Below, one piece after another: positions 62,007 to 64,000 of a DNA stretch of 64,000 nt. Within the stretch, counting starts at the first letter, position 1. Each line of letters begins with the position of its first letter. A model generated the notes under the pieces. That model searched no databases. It saw only the letters and a list, made by a program, of their open reading frames with translations, and had not been told where the DNA came from. The position numbers and the translations under genes were made by a program. Location: contig NZ_JOAJ01000005.1 of the NCBI RefSeq assembly GCF_000720425.1, positions 124,001-188,000 on the forward strand. Direction: 5' to 3'. Origin of the DNA: Nocardia rhamnosiphila NBRC 108938. Its GTDB lineage: Bacteria; Actinomycetota; Actinomycetes; Mycobacteriales; Mycobacteriaceae.

Positions 62007-63560
62007 GTGAGCGCAGTATCTGTTTCGGACACCGAGGTGCGGACGATCCTGGCAGGGGCCGTCGACCTGGCTCGTAGTGCGCTCGTGGACCTGGAACCGA
62101 CCGGGGTCGGAGCGCATCTGGGAGTCCGGGCCGAGGACGAATGTTCGGCGACGCACCGCTTCGAGGCCACGTTGCCCGGCTACCGCGGCTGGCAGTGGGC
62201 GGTGGTGGTGGCCGCCGCGCCCGGCGCCGACCGGGTGACCGTGAGCGAGTCCGCGTTGCTGCCCGGGCCCGACGCGTTGATCGCGCCGGAGTTCGTACCG
62301 TGGGAGCAGCGCATCCGGCCCGGCGATCTGACGCCCGGCGACCTGCTGGCCCCACCCGCCGACGATCCACGTCTGGCTCCCGGCTACACCGCCACCGGTG
62401 ACCCCGAGGTCGACGAGACGGCCCCCGAGGTGGGTCTGGGCCGTAAACAGGTGCTCAGCCTGGAGGGCCGGGCCGACGCGGCCGAACGCTGGTACGCCGA
62501 GTACGGCCCCGATACCGAGATGGCCAAGGCCGCTCCCGGCTCCTGCGAGAGTTGCGGTTTCTATCTGCCGCTGGCCGGTGCGCTGCGCGCCTGTTTCGGC
62601 GTCTGCGCGAACGCGATGGGCGCCGACGGCCATGTGGTCCACATGGGATACGGCTGCGGCGCACATTCGGATACCCAATTGCCGACAGGCGCCGGGTCAC
62701 CGATCTACCAGGCCTACGACGACGCCGCCATCGAGGTGGTCGCGGTGCCGCCGAAGTCGCCGGAGACCGCGCCCGGCAGCGAGGCGGCCGCCGAGGCCGA
62801 CGTCGCACCGGACGCGGTGGTGCCGGGGCAGGCGGTCGTGACCGCCCCACCGGCGCAGGGGGCGGAATCGGAGGCGGGGGCACCCGAATCCCGGACTGCC
62901 ACCGAGGCTGTGAGTCCGGCCGGTCGGTCCGCCGCTGCGGGTCCGGCCACGAGCGCCACCGCCGGCCCGGTCGCTACGAGCGCGCCCGGCCCGGCCGGCG
63001 AGTCGAGCCCCGAACCGGCTGTCGAGTCGGCCGCTGAGTCGAGCACGGGATCGAACGTCGAGTCGGCCGCTGAATCAGTTGCCGAGGCGAGCACCGAGTC
63101 GGGCCCTGAACCGGCTGCGGAGCCCGGCACCGGGTCGGTCGCCGGAACCGCTTCCGGACCGGCTGTCGAGACCATCGGCGAATCGGTCGCCTCGCCCAGC
63201 GGAGAGGCGGCTGCCGAAGCCACCGGCGACCCGGGTTCCGAGTCCGGGCCCGAGCCCGTCGGCGACCCGGCCGCAGTCGCCGCCCATCCGGCGGATACCG
63301 CGCCGGCCGGCGCCGACGCCGCCGATTCCGCGAACGAGCCGGTCGAGGCGACCGCCGCGGGCCCGGCGGAGCCCGGCCCCGCTGCCGCACCGGAAACCGC
63401 CGATCCGGCGGCCGAGCGCGAGTCGGCCGCCGCGGACGCGGAACCCGAAACCGAAACCGTCGCCACGGACCGGGCCGGTGCACCGGCCGCCGGGACGGAG
63501 AGCGGCGAGCAGACCGCGCCGGAGGCGGGCGACTCGGTTCCCGGGCCGGCCGACAGCTGA
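62007..63560 (+). CDS. DUF3027 protein with long Ala/Glu/Pro-rich tail
   Basis: The 517-residue protein is the counterpart of Rv0877. The conserved DUF3027 part covers residues 1-245, with LPGYRGWQWAVVVAAAPGAD, RWYAEYGPDTEMA and cysteines in SCESCGFYLPL, CFGVC and GYGCGAHSD that could bind a metal. The remaining 270 residues are low-complexity (repeated ESAAES, AGPA, SGPEP patterns), roughly doubling the usual length. Function unknown. The tail has similar codon use to the core, so it grew in place. Confidence 0.87.
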   Translation: MSAVSVSDTEVRTILAGAVDLARSALVDLEPTGVGAHLGVRAEDECSATHRFEATLPGYRGWQWAVVVAAAPGADRVTVSESALLPGPDALIAPEFVPWEQRIRPGDLTPGDLLAPPADDPRLAPGYTATGDPEVDETAPEVGLGRKQVLSLEGRADAAERWYAEYGPDTEMAKAAPGSCESCGFYLPLAGALRACFGVCANAMGADGHVVHMGYGCGAHSDTQLPTGAGSPIYQAYDDAAIEVVAVPPKSPETAPGSEAAAEADVAPDAVVPGQAVVTAPPAQGAESEAGAPESRTATEAVSPAGRSAAAGPATSATAGPVATSAPGPAGESSPEPAVESAAESSTGSNVESAAESVAEASTESGPEPAAEPGTGSVAGTASGPAVETIGESVASPSGEAAAEATGDPGSESGPEPVGDPAAVAAHPADTAPAGADAADSANEPVEATAAGPAEPGPAAAPETADPAAERESAAADAEPETETVATDRAGAPAAGTESGEQTAPEAGDSVPGPADS

Positions 63561-63685
63561 CAAACGGCATCACCGGCCGAGCCCGGCTTCGGCGACGGCT
63601 GTCGGCGCGGTGCCCGGGCCGGTAGCCGACCGCCCTCCGTTGTGCGCGGCACGCCCGGTCCGTCCGGGCACGTACGCTGTCTCGC

Positions 63686-64000
63686 GTGAGTGAGACCGGT
63701 GCGGTGGGCGATACGTTCGGGCCAGTGGAAACAGATGCCGGTACCGCGGATCCCTTCGGCACCGCCGACCTGCGTGCCGCGGTACTGGCCGCCTGGCGGG
63801 ATTCCCCGACCCGGCTGCGCGAGGACGCCGCTACCGAGGCGGACCTGGTGCGCGCCGGCTACCGCGATCGCCTGCTGACGGAACTGGCGCAGAATGCGGC
63901 GGACGCGGCGGTGAAGGCGGGGGTGCCGGGCCGGCTCACCGTGCGATGCACGGGCCGGACTCTCTCGGTCGCCAATACCGGCGCGCCGCTGGATATCGCC
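63686..64000 (+). CDS. Sacsin/Hsp90-like ATPase domain protein (partial)
   Basis: The gene starts at GTG 63686 and runs off the window, giving 105 residues. LLTELAQNAADAA is the N-box of GHKL/Hsp90-type ATPases, and TLSVANTGAPLDIA reads as the following G1-type nucleotide motif, as in sacsin-N-terminal-like proteins. TACGCT lies 7 nt before the GTG, so the message is probably leaderless. The rest of the protein is not seen. Confidence 0.75.
   Translation, partial: MSETGAVGDTFGPVETDAGTADPFGTADLRAAVLAAWRDSPTRLREDAATEADLVRAGYRDRLLTELAQNAADAAVKAGVPGRLTVRCTGRTLSVANTGAPLDIA

Overview
The window is high-GC, gene-dense actinobacterial DNA and most resembles Nocardia (Mycobacteriales). Evidence: (i) gene order over about 33 kb follows the Mycobacterium tuberculosis Rv0808-Rv0824c block (purF, purM, DUF3073, ygfZ-like, pabC-like, nitrobindin-like, sseC, cysA2, thiX, DUF2993, glnR, mshD, pst genes, phoU, LCP, dus, desA), and the last 14 kb follow the Rv0861c-Rv0877 block (XPB helicase, its helicase-associated partner, Rv0863-like, rpf, cspB, DUF2771, MFS, DUF3027); (ii) mycothiol synthesis, a DesA-type acyl-ACP desaturase and salicylate-siderophore genes; (iii) many starts look leaderless (TANNNT about 6-7 nt before GTG/ATG). 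These assignments come from reading the sequence; no database search was run.

Layout. 0-8.6 kb: end of an unknown gene, purF and purM separated by a 259-bp inverted-repeat element, then a leftward cluster (sterol-carrier-like, YgfZ, MOSC, asparaginase II) and the rightward pabC-like gene. 8.6-15.3 kb: the cytochrome bd operon cydABDC behind a perfect palindrome, with a 24-bp tandem repeat inside cydD, followed by a nested-hairpin RNA candidate carrying a 12-codon ORF. 15.5-20.1 kb: leftward sulfur and redox genes. The DUF4395-sulfurtransferase-DUF1416 operon begins with two overlapping cysteine-codon leader ORFs. 20.3-27.5 kb: glnR-mshD, then PHO-box-driven pstSCAB, a small AT-rich secreted-protein gene, and phoU. 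27.6-33.4 kb: LCP cell-wall ligase, dus, a Mce-associated-like membrane protein, desA. 33.9-36.2 kb: four tRNAs bracketing an 1.6-kb accessory interval with palindromes, a possible small ORF and an ArpA-like TetR regulator. 36.3-41.0 kb: polyprenol-phosphate mannose synthase and two glycerolipid acyltransferases. 41.2-44.2 kb: a convergent, IdeR-box-controlled salicylate synthase and salicyl-AMP ligase pair. 44.4-49.6 kb: SDR, AhpD-like protein with an ECF41-type promoter, DAHP synthase with an aromatic leader peptide, GNAT, an ECF41-type sigma factor, LysE exporter. 49.8-64 kb: XPB helicase, DUF3239, secreted M1 peptidase, helicase-associated protein, Rpf with a ydaO-like leader, cspB, DUF2771, MFS, glutaminyl cyclase, DUF3027 and the start of a sacsin/Hsp90-like ATPase gene.

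Regulation is the most notable theme. Translation-coupled attenuator candidates precede the sulfur operon (Cys codons) and DAHP synthase (Tyr-Phe-Trp-Phe). The DAHP synthase makes the shikimate-pathway precursor from which the nearby salicylate genes draw chorismate. The sigma factor and the CMD gene 2.1 kb upstream of it fit the ECF41-COE pairing.
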